Positions 35,858 to 45,455 of a DNA stretch of 64,000 nt are shown here, piece after piece (position 1 is the first letter of the stretch; every line of letters begins with the position of its first letter). A program made the translations under genes and the position numbers. The notes below the pieces were generated by a model. It was not told the DNA's origin and did no database searches. It saw only the letters and a program-made list of their open reading frames with translations. The stretch comes from Thermoguttaceae bacterium (lineage in GTDB: Bacteria; Planctomycetota; Planctomycetia; Pirellulales; Thermoguttaceae): assembly GCA_029975295.1 (NCBI GenBank), contig JARKPK010000120.1, positions 22,549 to 86,548 on the forward strand, in the 5' to 3' direction.

Positions 35858-38560
35858 TTACTGGTTTGTCGCGCCGGCCACCGCGTTGGGAGCGGAATCG
35901 GTCACTTCGTCGCGCCGAGGCCGATCGATCAGGAAACCGCCGTCCGCCCCGCGTTGAATGTACGAATTGTTCTTCGCGCCGCAGCCGTACTTGTCGTTGC
36001 CGCCGTAGTCGATGCAGAAGCTGAAGTTGCCGCCGCAACCGGGCATGTCGTGATAGCTGATGCTCGGCGAAGCGTATCCTTGGCCGTAGCCGCGGTAGTT
36101 GTCGTCGCCGTTGTAATCGAACAGCACGCCCAGGCTGGCCTGCGCGCCGGTGCCCTGTGTCAATCCGCCGGCGGCTTCGTAGCGATCGTCGCCGGCGAAA
36201 TCGAAGAGGAATCCGATGGCGCAATCCCAGGCCATGCCCGTGCCCATGATCGTTCCCTCGTACACATCGTTGCCGGCGTCGTCGATGCAGAATCCGACCG
36301 CGTAATGGCAGCCCCATCCGCAACCGAATCGCTGGAACTTCGGCTCGGTGCGCGATCCGCGCGCATAAGATGTGCGCGTGATCAACCGCTGATCGCTGCC
36401 GCCGAAATCGCGGGCGAAGCCCACGCCGCACCAATAGCCGCCGCCGTGCGCCAGATAGTCGAACTCGTAAACATCGTCGCCGCCGCCGTCGAGAATCACG
36501 CCGATCCCGCCGTTGGCCACTTGCCGAATGCCTGCGCCAACCCCCTGGCCCCAACCTTCCAACCCGGGCGTTTCTTCATACGAATCGGGCCAATGGCCGC
36601 CGCAGAAGTAATGGTCTTCGCCTTCGATGTCGTCGAGCATTCCAAACCCCAGCGGCCCGCCGAACCCTTGCCCCCACATGGCCGCGCGATAGTCGTCGCT
36701 GCCGGCGCGGTCGATCAGAATCCCCACGCCGCCGATCGCTTGCCCTTGAACGCGCCGCAATCCCAAATACTCGTCGTTGCCGGCGTAGTCTATCAACATT
36801 CCCACGCCGCCGATCGCTGATCCTTGGGCAACGTCTTGGGCCTGGTACTTGTCGTCGCCCGCAAGGTCGAGAACCATGGAAACGCCAAGGACGGCCGCCC
36901 CCTGCACGCCGGGCTTGGCGCTGCGGTAGATGTCGTTGCCGTCCAGGTCGATCAGCACCAGCACGGGCCGTTGCAGCGATGTGACGCCGTCCACGTAGCC
37001 GTCGTTGCCGCCCAAGTCGATCACGCAAACCACATCGGTGAGCCGGTCGAGTTGATACACGTTCGATCCCTTGCCGCCGATCAGGATCGTTCCGGCCGGC
37101 GTGGAAATGCGAGCGACCACCGGGCCGGTGACGCCGTCGACGGTCAGCCTTGCGTCGTCGGGCAATTGTCGCAACTGCTTGAGCAGTTCCGGATCGGTTA
37201 GCACAACAAGGCGTTCGGCGCACGCCCAAAGGGCATCGCGGTCCATTCTTTCCAAGAGATCGCACATGCGCCGGCCCGTGCCGCGATCTTGAAGCGTGTG
37301 CCCGACGCGATTTTGCGTGACCAGCACCGGCACCAGCGAATTTTGCAATTCACGAATCTCGCTTCGCGACAGGGGACCCATGGCGGCGGCAAAGAGCGAT
37401 TGGGTATCGATCAGTGCCGACTTAACCGTGTCGAGCGCCTGCTGCGGCGAAGTGATTGGCGGGAAGAGCGCCGGATCGCGGCGAGGCAGGTCCATCCGCG
37501 GGGCGACCATCGCCAACGCCCGAGCAAGGCCGTGATGATGGGCCAGAACGTTCTTGTGCAGCTCGCGCGTGAACTTCTCCGCTTCGGCCGGCGCTTCCAG
37601 CGGGTGACGCAAGAGATAGTCGTACCAACGCAATCGGCAATTGCCGGTCAATTCCGAACCCGTATAGCGCCCGGCCGTCGCATCGAGCCGCGAGGCGGCA
37701 TATTGTTCGAATCTCAGGTATTTCGCCGCAATGCCGCGATTTTTCAGCGCGCTTTCAATCTCCTGCCGCATGATCGCCAGCATGCCGGCGGCCAGCGGTT
37801 CTCCAATCGACGCTTCCTCGACGGCTTCCTTTTCCTTGGGTTGTTCGGCATCGGGCGGGGCGGGCTTGGCCCCTTCAGACGGAGGCTGCACAGCGGGCTT
37901 GGCAACTTCCTTTGTGTCGGGCTTTGCCTCAGGTTTCTTCTCGGCCTTCGGGCCCTCGCCTTCACTTTTTTGGCCGCCCTGCGGTTTGCGGCTGTCGGCA
38001 TCGCCGGCCGGTTCGCCTTGCGACGGTTTTTCCAGGGGCGGAGACGTCTGGGCCGATGGATCGGGCTTCGAGTCTTCGCCCGAGTTGTGGCCTTTGTTGG
38101 GTTTGGCATTTTCATCGGTTGCCGCCGGCAGGCCAAGCGAGGGACCGGCAGGCGGTTGAGAACCAGACGAAGCGGACCGCTCGGTCGCGGGGGGCTTGCC
38201 GGTTTCGGCCTGCCCTTGGGAGCGATGGGCGTCTTGGGAGCGATGGGCGGAGCCGGGTTCGTCCGCCGCTTCCTTGGGGACGGGCTGCAACAAGGCCGGT
38301 TCGCCGGGAGAAAGCCCAAGCGGGCCAGCCTCGCGCTGCGCGCTGCGCAGTCGATCGATCAGGGCGGGCCCAGCCTCGGCCGCGTGACTGCGCGAAGGGT
38401 CTGCCGTTGCCATCAACGCCGCCCGACCGCTCGAAATCGATGTGCGTGGCGCCGAGCCGTACGAAGCGGCCTCGGACGCGTTGGCCACTGCCCCGCCGAG
38501 CAGAACCACCAACAGAACTTCACCACGAATCACTTGAAACATCGTGGCCGAGAAGTGCAT
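35858..38560 (-). CDS. exported repeat protein with ~12 D-x-x-G-x-D-x-Y motifs, 900 aa
   Basis: Signal peptide (about 1-29); a 220-residue Pro/Lys/Glu-rich linker (30-250); a helical domain (about 255-470); and a repeat domain (about 480-880). In the latter the motif D-x-x-G-[NDSE]-D-x-[YR] occurs at about residues 515, 538, 565, 591, 617, 644, 691, 718, 760, 787, 815 and 851, with Gly-rich turns of 23-47 residues between. This recalls RTX-type Ca2+-binding beta-rolls without matching their nonapeptide. It is likely a secreted, metal-stabilised beta-solenoid (inference). AAAGGG is 5 nt before ATG 38560; an upstream extension to 38608 is not credible. Function unknown. Confidence 0.82.
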   Translation of the reverse strand: MHFSATMFQVIRGEVLLVVLLGGAVANASEAASYGSAPRTSISSGRAALMATADPSRSHAAEAGPALIDRLRSAQREAGPLGLSPGEPALLQPVPKEAADEPGSAHRSQDAHRSQGQAETGKPPATERSASSGSQPPAGPSLGLPAATDENAKPNKGHNSGEDSKPDPSAQTSPPLEKPSQGEPAGDADSRKPQGGQKSEGEGPKAEKKPEAKPDTKEVAKPAVQPPSEGAKPAPPDAEQPKEKEAVEEASIGEPLAAGMLAIMRQEIESALKNRGIAAKYLRFEQYAASRLDATAGRYTGSELTGNCRLRWYDYLLRHPLEAPAEAEKFTRELHKNVLAHHHGLARALAMVAPRMDLPRRDPALFPPITSPQQALDTVKSALIDTQSLFAAAMGPLSRSEIRELQNSLVPVLVTQNRVGHTLQDRGTGRRMCDLLERMDRDALWACAERLVVLTDPELLKQLRQLPDDARLTVDGVTGPVVARISTPAGTILIGGKGSNVYQLDRLTDVVCVIDLGGNDGYVDGVTSLQRPVLVLIDLDGNDIYRSAKPGVQGAAVLGVSMVLDLAGDDKYQAQDVAQGSAIGGVGMLIDYAGNDEYLGLRRVQGQAIGGVGILIDRAGSDDYRAAMWGQGFGGPLGFGMLDDIEGEDHYFCGGHWPDSYEETPGLEGWGQGVGAGIRQVANGGIGVILDGGGDDVYEFDYLAHGGGYWCGVGFARDFGGSDQRLITRTSYARGSRTEPKFQRFGCGWGCHYAVGFCIDDAGNDVYEGTIMGTGMAWDCAIGFLFDFAGDDRYEAAGGLTQGTGAQASLGVLFDYNGDDNYRGYGQGYASPSISYHDMPGCGGNFSFCIDYGGNDKYGCGAKNNSYIQRGADGGFLIDRPRRDEVTDSAPNAVAGATNQ

Positions 38561-39158
38561 GATGACCCTTTCCCCTTTCGGCGTGCTGGCCTTATCTGCA
38601 AGTCGCAACGGTCAACAGCACATTACGTTAAACAGATCCGCGGAAAAGCGAAAGTGGCGGCCCGTGAAAACCACTACCCAAGGCATTTCTTGCGCAGTGT
38701 ACGCCTATCTCGCTTTTCTCGGGGCTTCCTAATCGCCGCAAAGTCCGCAGAGTCGCTGGTCGCGCTTGATCCAACGACTGGCAAGGGCATACCCTTTGCG
38801 CAGGCCAGCTTGCTCCGCGCTCAAAGCGCAGAATCCCCGCCCGCGCCGAGTTGTCCGGCGATTCGATACACCCGCTAGAATCGGCACAATCCGACCATAG
38901 GCTTGAGGGAGTTGGATTTGATTCAGACGCGACCGGAGTATTTACGCCTCCAAGGGCGGGCGCTTTTCGGGGATTTATTTGTTCCCGCGGAATGAGTTGG
39001 CTATATTGGCCAGCGACAGTTGGTTGATCTTTCTCTGGGCGGGCGGGCGGATTTGATGCGTGCGGAACGCGGTCCGTCTCTGCCGGAATCGTCGCCCGGC
39101 TGCACCCCGTCTCGCTTTCGGCAAACCGTCGAACCCCTCCTCTCGAAAGGCGACCCTA
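38561..39158. other. divergent intergenic region
   Basis: About 600 bases between two divergent genes for exported proteins. Contains a promoter candidate (below) and a short frame after GAGGGAG at about 38900-39000 that I do not accept as a gene. No RNA recognised. Confidence 0.4.
38979..39007 (+). promoter_or_regulatory. candidate promoter of the fusion enzyme gene
   Basis: TTGTTC (38979-38984), 17-bp spacer, TATATT (39002-39007). The -10 box is good, the -35 box is weak. It would give a leader of about 145 nt. Confidence 0.35.
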
Positions 39159-41951
39159 ATGACATCTTCGCGCTGGTGGAAACGGTTGTCGCTGGGAATC
39201 GTCCTGTTGTACTCGCTTCGGATCGGCGTCGCGGCGGTTGATGGAGCCGAGACGCCGGCCGCCGCGGGCGCGCGGCCGCAATCGGCGCAGAGCGGGCCGG
39301 GCGACGCGAGTCGGGCTGTGGCCGATCCTCAAGCGGCAGGGATTGCCAGTGGACGGATCGCCGGGCCCCCCGGCGACCCGATCAAACCGACAGCGGGCTC
39401 CCTGCCGCTGAGCCCGTTGGTGCGCACGACCGACCTGCTGACGCTCTTGGAGAAGCACAGTCGGCCGACGGCCGATCCGAAAGCCTTCGGCATCCTTTTC
39501 GAACGGTTGCTTGCTCCGGCGGGTTTCGCCAGTTCGGAGGTGGTTGCATTTGAGGAGAACGCGGTTTTTTCGTACGCCGTGGCCGACGCGTATCGCCCCG
39601 ATCTGACCGGCAAAGAGCCGCTGGGCGGATTGCGCCGGCTGACGCGCCATGTGCTGTTGTTGAAGCCCGATTGCCTGGTGATCGACGACGTTTGGGCCAC
39701 GGCAGCGGCGGGGCCCAAGTCGGGCGAGTTCCGGGTGATCGGCGCCGATGGCGCCGATGTCACCCGCAGCTACTCGTTGATGGATCAAGGGCACCGTCTG
39801 GACTGGTTGCTGCTGCCCACCGGCGGGCCAAGCGCGCACGATCGGCCTTGGCCGAGCTTTCATCGCGAATCGCGGGCCACCTACGTGTTCATCTACTCGA
39901 CAGCGGCCGACAAGCCGCTGGCCGTGTCGGTCGAGGGGCAGAAGCTCTCCGTCGGCCAGCGGGTTTACGAACTCAGCCTTTCCCGCTGGCCGGCTTGGCT
40001 CTACGGCAACAGCGCGCTGGCGGTCAGCGGACCGAAGGGCGAGGCGATTCTGGCGAAGCGGGTGTTGCCCACCGGCGTTCTGCCGCACGACGAAGAGGGA
40101 CTGCGGTTGCTGGAGCGATGGGACGCGGCTTATCGCGGAGCAGGGCAGCCGAGTTGGGAGATCGACCGAGCGTCGAGCGACTTGGCGGCTGCGGTCGAGT
40201 CGGGCGAGCTGCGGCCCTGCGGGGTGATTGAACTCGGCTGCGGCAGCGGCGCCAATGCCGTATTCCTTGCCAAAAAAGGCTTTCAGGTAACAGCCATCGA
40301 CATTGCCCCCGGCGCGCTGCGCCGCGCCGAAGAGAGGGCCAAGCGGGAAGGGGTTCGCGTCGATTGGCTCTTGGCCGACGTCTTGCGGTTGCCCTCGCTG
40401 CCGCCGGCGGAATTGATCTACGACCGGGGTTGCTATCACGGCGTTCGCCGCACTGCGGCCGCCGGCTACGTCGAAGCGGTTGGGCGGTTGACGTTGCCCG
40501 GCGCGCGCGTGCTTTTGCTGGCGGGCAACGCCGAAGACAGATCGCCGGGCGGACCGCCCCGCGTTACGCAACAACAGCTCCAGAACGACTTCGGCGCGCT
40601 CTTCTCGGAACAGTGGCTGCGCCGCACGAAGTTCGATCAAGCCGAACGCGATGCAGCGGGCGTTGGGGCGTGGTCGGCGCTTTGGGTGCGAAAACCCTAC
40701 CCGCCCCCGAGCGAACTGCCGAAGCTGAGCGGCTTGCCCGACCCGTTGACCTTCGTCGATGGTTCGCCGGTGCGCACCCCCGAAGACTGGTACGCCCGCC
40801 GCCGTCCGGAGCTTAAGGCGTTGTTCTCGCAGTATGTGTACGGCTATGCCCCGCCGCCGGCAGCGTTGACGGCTCGAGAGGTCCACAAGGACGAGAATGT
40901 GTTCGGCGGCAAGGCGGTGCTGCGCGAAATCCAACTGACGCTTCGCAAGCGGCCCGATGCCGGCCCGGCGCGTGGCGGTTCCGCGCCGGCCGATGGGGCG
41001 GATTCGCCCGTGGCGGTCGTTCATTTGGCGCTGTTCACGCCGAAACAGGCCGATCGCCGCTTCCCAGTGTTCCTGTCGCTCAATCAGTGCGGCAATCATG
41101 CCATGACCGACCACCCGACCGTTCGGTTCGACGCCGAGGCGTTTCGGTCGCCCGATTGTTTGAAGAAGGGCGATCAGATCGGCCGCGGCGGGCAGAAGGA
41201 TTTCTGGTGCGTTGACTACCTGATCGAGCGGGGATACGCGTTTGCCGCCTTTCACCAGAGCGACATTGCCCCCGACGTTCACGATTTCACCAAGGGAATC
41301 CATGCACGTTACCAATTGCCCCAGCAGAAAGAATCGTGGTGGGGCACCATTGCCGCTTGGGCGTGGGGATTGCAGCGGGCGGTGGACTACTTGATCGACG
41401 ATCCGCAGATCGATCCCCGGCGGATCGCCCTGATCGGCCATTCGCGGCGGGGGAAGACGGCGCTGCTGGTCGCCGCCTTCGACGAACGGGTTGCTTTGGT
41501 GGTTCCGCACCAATCGGGCACGGGCGGAATGGCGCTGAGCCGCGGCAACGATCAGGAAACCGTTGAGCGGATCAACCGAGTTTTTCCCCATTGGTTCAAC
41601 GATTTGTTTCCCGAGTTCAACGATCGGGAGGAGCATCTGCCGGTCGATCAGCATCTGTTGGTTGCGCTGGTGGCGCCCCGGCGCTTGCTCGACACCGAAG
41701 GAGAATTGGACAAATGGGCCAATCCCGACAGCGCTTGGCGGAATCTGCAAGCGGCCCAGCGAGTGTGGCGGTTCTTGGGCAGTCGGGGCCTGCAAAGCGA
41801 GGCGCCGCTGACTGAGCCGGCGCGCATCACGGCAGACAATGCCGGCCCGATCGTCCAATACCGCCGCAACATCAACCACACGCTCGTCCGCGAGTTTTGG
41901 GAAGCGATTCTCGACTACGCCGACCTGCACCTCACGCCGGCCTCACGGTGA
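39159..41951 (+). CDS. secreted fusion: heparinase-like domain, SAM methyltransferase and CE15-like esterase, 930 aa
   Basis: Signal peptide (about 1-29) and linker. Residues about 100-305 resemble the beta-sandwich of heparinase II/III proteins (H-V-L-L-L-K-P-D-C-L-V-I-D-D). Residues about 340-512 are a class I methyltransferase: motif I V-I-E-L-G-C-G-S-G-A-N (356-366), acidic end of strand 2 (D381), and Y-D-R-G-C-Y-H (421-427) as in TPMT/TehB-like enzymes. Residues 515-925 are an alpha/beta hydrolase like glucuronoyl esterases (CE15): nucleophile Ser762 in G-H-S-R-R-G-K (family G-C-S-R-x-G-K) and His832 in D-Q-H-L-L-V-A-L-V-A-P-R. All lie in one uninterrupted frame. AAAGGCG precedes ATG 39159. 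Confidence 0.85.
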   Translation: MTSSRWWKRLSLGIVLLYSLRIGVAAVDGAETPAAAGARPQSAQSGPGDASRAVADPQAAGIASGRIAGPPGDPIKPTAGSLPLSPLVRTTDLLTLLEKHSRPTADPKAFGILFERLLAPAGFASSEVVAFEENAVFSYAVADAYRPDLTGKEPLGGLRRLTRHVLLLKPDCLVIDDVWATAAAGPKSGEFRVIGADGADVTRSYSLMDQGHRLDWLLLPTGGPSAHDRPWPSFHRESRATYVFIYSTAADKPLAVSVEGQKLSVGQRVYELSLSRWPAWLYGNSALAVSGPKGEAILAKRVLPTGVLPHDEEGLRLLERWDAAYRGAGQPSWEIDRASSDLAAAVESGELRPCGVIELGCGSGANAVFLAKKGFQVTAIDIAPGALRRAEERAKREGVRVDWLLADVLRLPSLPPAELIYDRGCYHGVRRTAAAGYVEAVGRLTLPGARVLLLAGNAEDRSPGGPPRVTQQQLQNDFGALFSEQWLRRTKFDQAERDAAGVGAWSALWVRKPYPPPSELPKLSGLPDPLTFVDGSPVRTPEDWYARRRPELKALFSQYVYGYAPPPAALTAREVHKDENVFGGKAVLREIQLTLRKRPDAGPARGGSAPADGADSPVAVVHLALFTPKQADRRFPVFLSLNQCGNHAMTDHPTVRFDAEAFRSPDCLKKGDQIGRGGQKDFWCVDYLIERGYAFAAFHQSDIAPDVHDFTKGIHARYQLPQQKESWWGTIAAWAWGLQRAVDYLIDDPQIDPRRIALIGHSRRGKTALLVAAFDERVALVVPHQSGTGGMALSRGNDQETVERINRVFPHWFNDLFPEFNDREEHLPVDQHLLVALVAPRRLLDTEGELDKWANPDSAWRNLQAAQRVWRFLGSRGLQSEAPLTEPARITADNAGPIVQYRRNINHTLVREFWEAILDYADLHLTPASR

Positions 41952-42205
41952 CGCCCGCTGGGCTGGGTGTTCGCCCGACCGGGTAAGGCGGCGCTTTCCC
42001 CGAGGGCGAGTGAGGCTCACCTGGGCGCATCGCGCAAACAGCGAACGGGCTGCGGCATTGCGCCTCATTCGGCACATCGAACAAGAAAAGAGGCTGCGCT
42101 GCCGCTGCTTTGCGCCATCGCGCTCGAAGCCCGGGCGGGACCTCGGCCCGAGAAGAAGGCCGGGCGCGACCTCGACCTGAGTAGAAGCCGTTTGAGAAGA
42201 AGCCG

Positions 42206-43252
42206 CTAATTGGTGACGCTGAACATGCCGTCGGTGCGGTTGCGGTCGGCAATGGCGCCGAGGCATTGATAGAGCCACATGTCGATGTCGTCGGGCAGGA
42301 ATCGGACCGACCCGTCGCCGAAAAGGAACTGCGCGCCGCCCGGGTGGCACGACTTGAAACCGAGGGCTGTGTTCCAATTGCAGTCGGTGTGGCAGCCGTC
42401 GAACGAGGCCAGCGAACGGTCGCCGCACGAGTTGTAGTTGATCGGGATGGTCGTCGAGGTCACGCCGCACGCGTTGTCCGAATGCGCCCAGCCGCTTCGC
42501 ACCTGCGAGGTGCACCGCGAACGCACTTCGCCCATAAAAATCGTGTAGGAAAGGCCGTCGAGCACGTCGGCCAGGGTGCATGTTCGCGGGTTGTTCAGCG
42601 AGTGGTGCCGATAGAACGGACCGGCGGCGGGAAACCCCTTGCGGCGGAATCCGGTGGGCGGATCGACATTCGGCTTGAACAGTTGATTGAACGCCGCGCC
42701 TTCGGGGCAGAGGCACGGGGTGAGATGATTGCCTTGGTCGGAAACGTAGCGCGGCCCGGCGGAACTCACGTAATTCGACAGCCCGTACTTGCTCGTGTTC
42801 AGAAATTGGCCGTCGTCGCTCGGGCAAAGGAAGAGCAGCACCCACGTCTTGCGAATGCGATCGAAATTGGGATGTTTTTCAATCATCTTCATCGCATTCA
42901 GGTCGTACCCTTTATAGATTGCTTCGTAGAGCTGCATCTGTTCGATGAACGGCAAAAGATGATGCAGCGTGGTGCCGCGTCCTTCGACCAGCGGCGGAGG
43001 ATCCGCCCCTTCCCAGCGGGCCCACGAGCCCAGGGGCAGGCGTTTGTATGTGTCGTTGTACGAGTGGAGCGCGATTCCCAACTGCTTGAGATTGCTCGAA
43101 CAGGTCGAGCGACGCGCCGCCTCGCGAACCTGCTGAATGGCAGGCAGCAACAAGGCGATCAAGATGGCGATGATCGCAATGACGACAAGAAGCTCCACGA
43201 GCGTGAACGCCTTGGCCTCACGCCCCCGCCGCGCCCAAGATCGCTCCGACAT
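42206..43252 (-). CDS. DUF1559 prepilin-type protein, 348 aa
   Basis: A planctomycete hallmark family. The N-terminus is a type IV pilin-like leader: basic start, then A-F-T-L-V-E-L-L-V-V-I-A-I-I-A-I-L-I-A-L-L with Glu at +5 of the mature protein. A-R-R-x-x-C-x-x-N-L-K-Q-L-G and N-Y follow. The DUF1559 domain ends with the usual G-G-A-Q-F-L-F-G-D-G-S-V-R-F-L block. The prepilin peptidase would cleave before Phe; the protein is probably part of a pseudopilus or surface structure. GGGAG is 6 nt upstream of ATG 43252; the longer frame to 43396 is not used. Confidence 0.95.
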   Translation of the reverse strand: MSERSWARRGREAKAFTLVELLVVIAIIAILIALLLPAIQQVREAARRSTCSSNLKQLGIALHSYNDTYKRLPLGSWARWEGADPPPLVEGRGTTLHHLLPFIEQMQLYEAIYKGYDLNAMKMIEKHPNFDRIRKTWVLLFLCPSDDGQFLNTSKYGLSNYVSSAGPRYVSDQGNHLTPCLCPEGAAFNQLFKPNVDPPTGFRRKGFPAAGPFYRHHSLNNPRTCTLADVLDGLSYTIFMGEVRSRCTSQVRSGWAHSDNACGVTSTTIPINYNSCGDRSLASFDGCHTDCNWNTALGFKSCHPGGAQFLFGDGSVRFLPDDIDMWLYQCLGAIADRNRTDGMFSVTN

Positions 43253-44000
43253 AGATGCTCCCGCCAGGGTTCGACAACCGCACTGAAAAGATGCCTCGGC
43301 GCGCCCGCCGCGCACCGGGTTGTGCCTCACCCCTCTTCCCGCTCTCTGTCGCTGCCGGCCGGACAGGCCGATCTTCAACGGAAAGCAGCGCGACAATACG
43401 AACCGTCCTCGGGCGCTGCCGCGTAGGCGGTCCGCTCTTGTCGCGACGATCTTTCGATCGCCTTTATTGTTGCAGGCGTTGCGAACTTTGTCAAAACAGA
43501 TTGGCCCGCAACGGCGGGTCGTATGGCGTTGCCGAATCCGAGATCGCTCGTGCCGCCGTTTGCCGGCTTCCGTTCGCCGCGGCGAGACGCTTCTTCCAGC
43601 GCGGGCGCTCGTGTCCGGCCGACAGGCGATCGCGGCCTGTTGCTGCGAACCGGCGGCGGGCTCGGCCGAAACGGGCCCCTGATCGGCAAGTCGCTGGCGC
43701 CGAAGGTTTCCGATACAGGCGGGGCGGGCGGCCGTTCAGCACCACACCGATTACGCCCCTACAACAAGAGGGGATGGCGGCTGCCGCCTCAGTTCCGATC
43801 CGGAAGACCCGACGAATGGCGGTTTTGAGTCGAACGGACCGCCCGTCTGTTTAGTCAACTTCAAACCGGCCGACCAACTCCACCGCCGAACGATGCGGGG
43901 CAAATCGATTCCCGGCAGTCTGATTCCGTTCCGCAACGGCCGGCTGTTTGGGAATCCGGTTTTCGAGGCTGTCCGGCTCGTTGCGTTGAAGGTCGGAACC
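43253..44000. other. intergenic, no gene recognised
   Basis: 748 bases. A TTGACA on the minus strand (43494-43489) with a poor -10 box at about 43470-43464 could start the DUF1559 transcript (leader about 200 nt). Open frames on both strands are Arg/Pro-rich shadows. No RNA gene recognised. Confidence 0.4.
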
Positions 44001-45455
44001 TCAGTAGTTGCGAAGGCAGAACTGCTTCCAATCCTCGCCGAGCGACGCCCAGTCTTTTCCCAAAATCTCCAAACGCGGCCCCAAGTCGGTTGAGCCGTCG
44101 GTTCCGAATGCTTCGAGCAACTTCGGCAAGCGGCGCCGATAGGCGTCGTCCTTCAGCAGCATCTCTGCCAGCGTCATCGCCTGCCAATAGCGATTCATGG
44201 GGATCGGTTTGCCGTTGCAAAGTTGTTCCAACGGCAGGTGGCGCGACGAATCCGCTACGCCCATCCGAACGATCTCCGCAATGTTCTCTTGGGGGTGAAA
44301 CCGCAATTGATAATAGTTGGCCAACCCTTCGTGCAGCCACTCGCCGCGGTTGGAAATGCGCAGCGCGCGGGCCAACAGCGAGTGGATGAACTCGTGCGTG
44401 AACACCGGCCGCAGCGTGCCGTGTTGCTCGGAGAAGGCGGCCATGGCGATGGCCTGCACCGTGAACCCGCCGCTTTGCGGCTCTGCGGCCTGCGCGTTCC
44501 AGTAGGCCCCCAGGCGCGGCACGAAACGACGATAATCGGGATCGCGGTCGAATACGATTAACGTGCCGCGATGTCCGGTTTGTTTGGCCAAGTCGAGTTC
44601 TTCGAGCACCGTTTCCGCCGTTTTCTGCAAATGGTCGCCCAATTTCGCTTGGTCGATTCTGGAACAATCGGTAATCAGTTCCACGTGGTCGCGGCGAACC
44701 ACCGCAACCCGCTCGGCGTCGGTTTGGGGAAAGGCCAGCCGGGCCAGTCGCAGGCCGGCAAGTTCAGCCGCCTCGGTGTCGGCTCCGGCCGACATCGAAA
44801 GCGAATCAAGCCATAGTTCGCCCGGCTGACGAACGAAGATGACGAGATTTTTCACTTTGTCCCATCGCGGGGCGCGTTGATCGCCCCAACGCATCGCCGA
44901 AAGAGGCGTTTCGATCAGTCTCCAGCCCGAATGCCGCAATTCAATCTTTCGCCAAAAGTGCGCCCGACCGTCGGCCTCGACGCAGCGCAGCTCGATCGTC
45001 TCGGGCCGTTCGTCGACGGGCCGGCGGAACACCCAGAAGCGGAGCGTTGCGTTGGATCGCCAGTCGGCGGGCCAATGCTCGGAGGAAAAGGCCACACCGC
45101 CCGATCCGCCGGCCGAAACGCGGCATGCCTTGCCCGCCGGCGGCGGTGATTCTTCACGCCGGCGACCCTGCGGGTTGTCCTCCGCAACAGGCGGCGCTTC
45201 GCTTTCCGGCAGGGCTTCACGCTGCGGGGTGTTCAGCTCGTCGGCCTGAACGGCCCGCGGCGGATCCGCCACGGCAGCGGTGACGCCGGTGGACGATCGG
45301 ATTTTGGGCGTCGTTTGATCGAAATCGGCCAAGACAACGATGGGCGGGTCGGCCGGCGCCGCACGATCGGCCGCCCACACGGGGGCGGCCCAAAGGGCCA
45401 AAGCGATCCACACGCTGAACCGCATACCCGAACGCGTCTCGAAACAACTTGCCAT
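44001..45455 (-). CDS. exported gluzincin-type metallopeptidase, 484 aa
   Basis: A signal peptide (to about A-A-D, residue 30) and linker precede a beta-sandwich domain (about 115-225) like carbohydrate-binding modules. A zinc peptidase domain (about 250-480) follows, with H-E-F-I-H (354-358) and, 18 residues on, Glu376 in L-H-E-G-L-A-N-Y-Y, the third ligand of MA-clan peptidases. Cleaves proteins or peptides outside the cytoplasm; the substrate is unknown. GGAGG stands 8 nt before ATG 45455. Monocistronic, convergent with nothing nearby; the divergent neighbour is the sugar isomerase gene. Confidence 0.85.
   Translation of the reverse strand: MASCFETRSGMRFSVWIALALWAAPVWAADRAAPADPPIVVLADFDQTTPKIRSSTGVTAAVADPPRAVQADELNTPQREALPESEAPPVAEDNPQGRRREESPPPAGKACRVSAGGSGGVAFSSEHWPADWRSNATLRFWVFRRPVDERPETIELRCVEADGRAHFWRKIELRHSGWRLIETPLSAMRWGDQRAPRWDKVKNLVIFVRQPGELWLDSLSMSAGADTEAAELAGLRLARLAFPQTDAERVAVVRRDHVELITDCSRIDQAKLGDHLQKTAETVLEELDLAKQTGHRGTLIVFDRDPDYRRFVPRLGAYWNAQAAEPQSGGFTVQAIAMAAFSEQHGTLRPVFTHEFIHSLLARALRISNRGEWLHEGLANYYQLRFHPQENIAEIVRMGVADSSRHLPLEQLCNGKPIPMNRYWQAMTLAEMLLKDDAYRRRLPKLLEAFGTDGSTDLGPRLEILGKDWASLGEDWKQFCLRNY

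Noticed and set aside
38920..38997. Short frame of about 27 codons after GAGGGAG
   Set aside because: Too short, non-standard start, no homology I recognise; may be chance.
39156..41930. 924-codon open frame on the minus strand opposite the fusion enzyme
   Set aside because: Its frame mirrors the plus-strand gene in high-GC DNA; the translation is Arg/Gln/Pro/His-rich and shows no domain, while the plus strand shows three recognisable ones.
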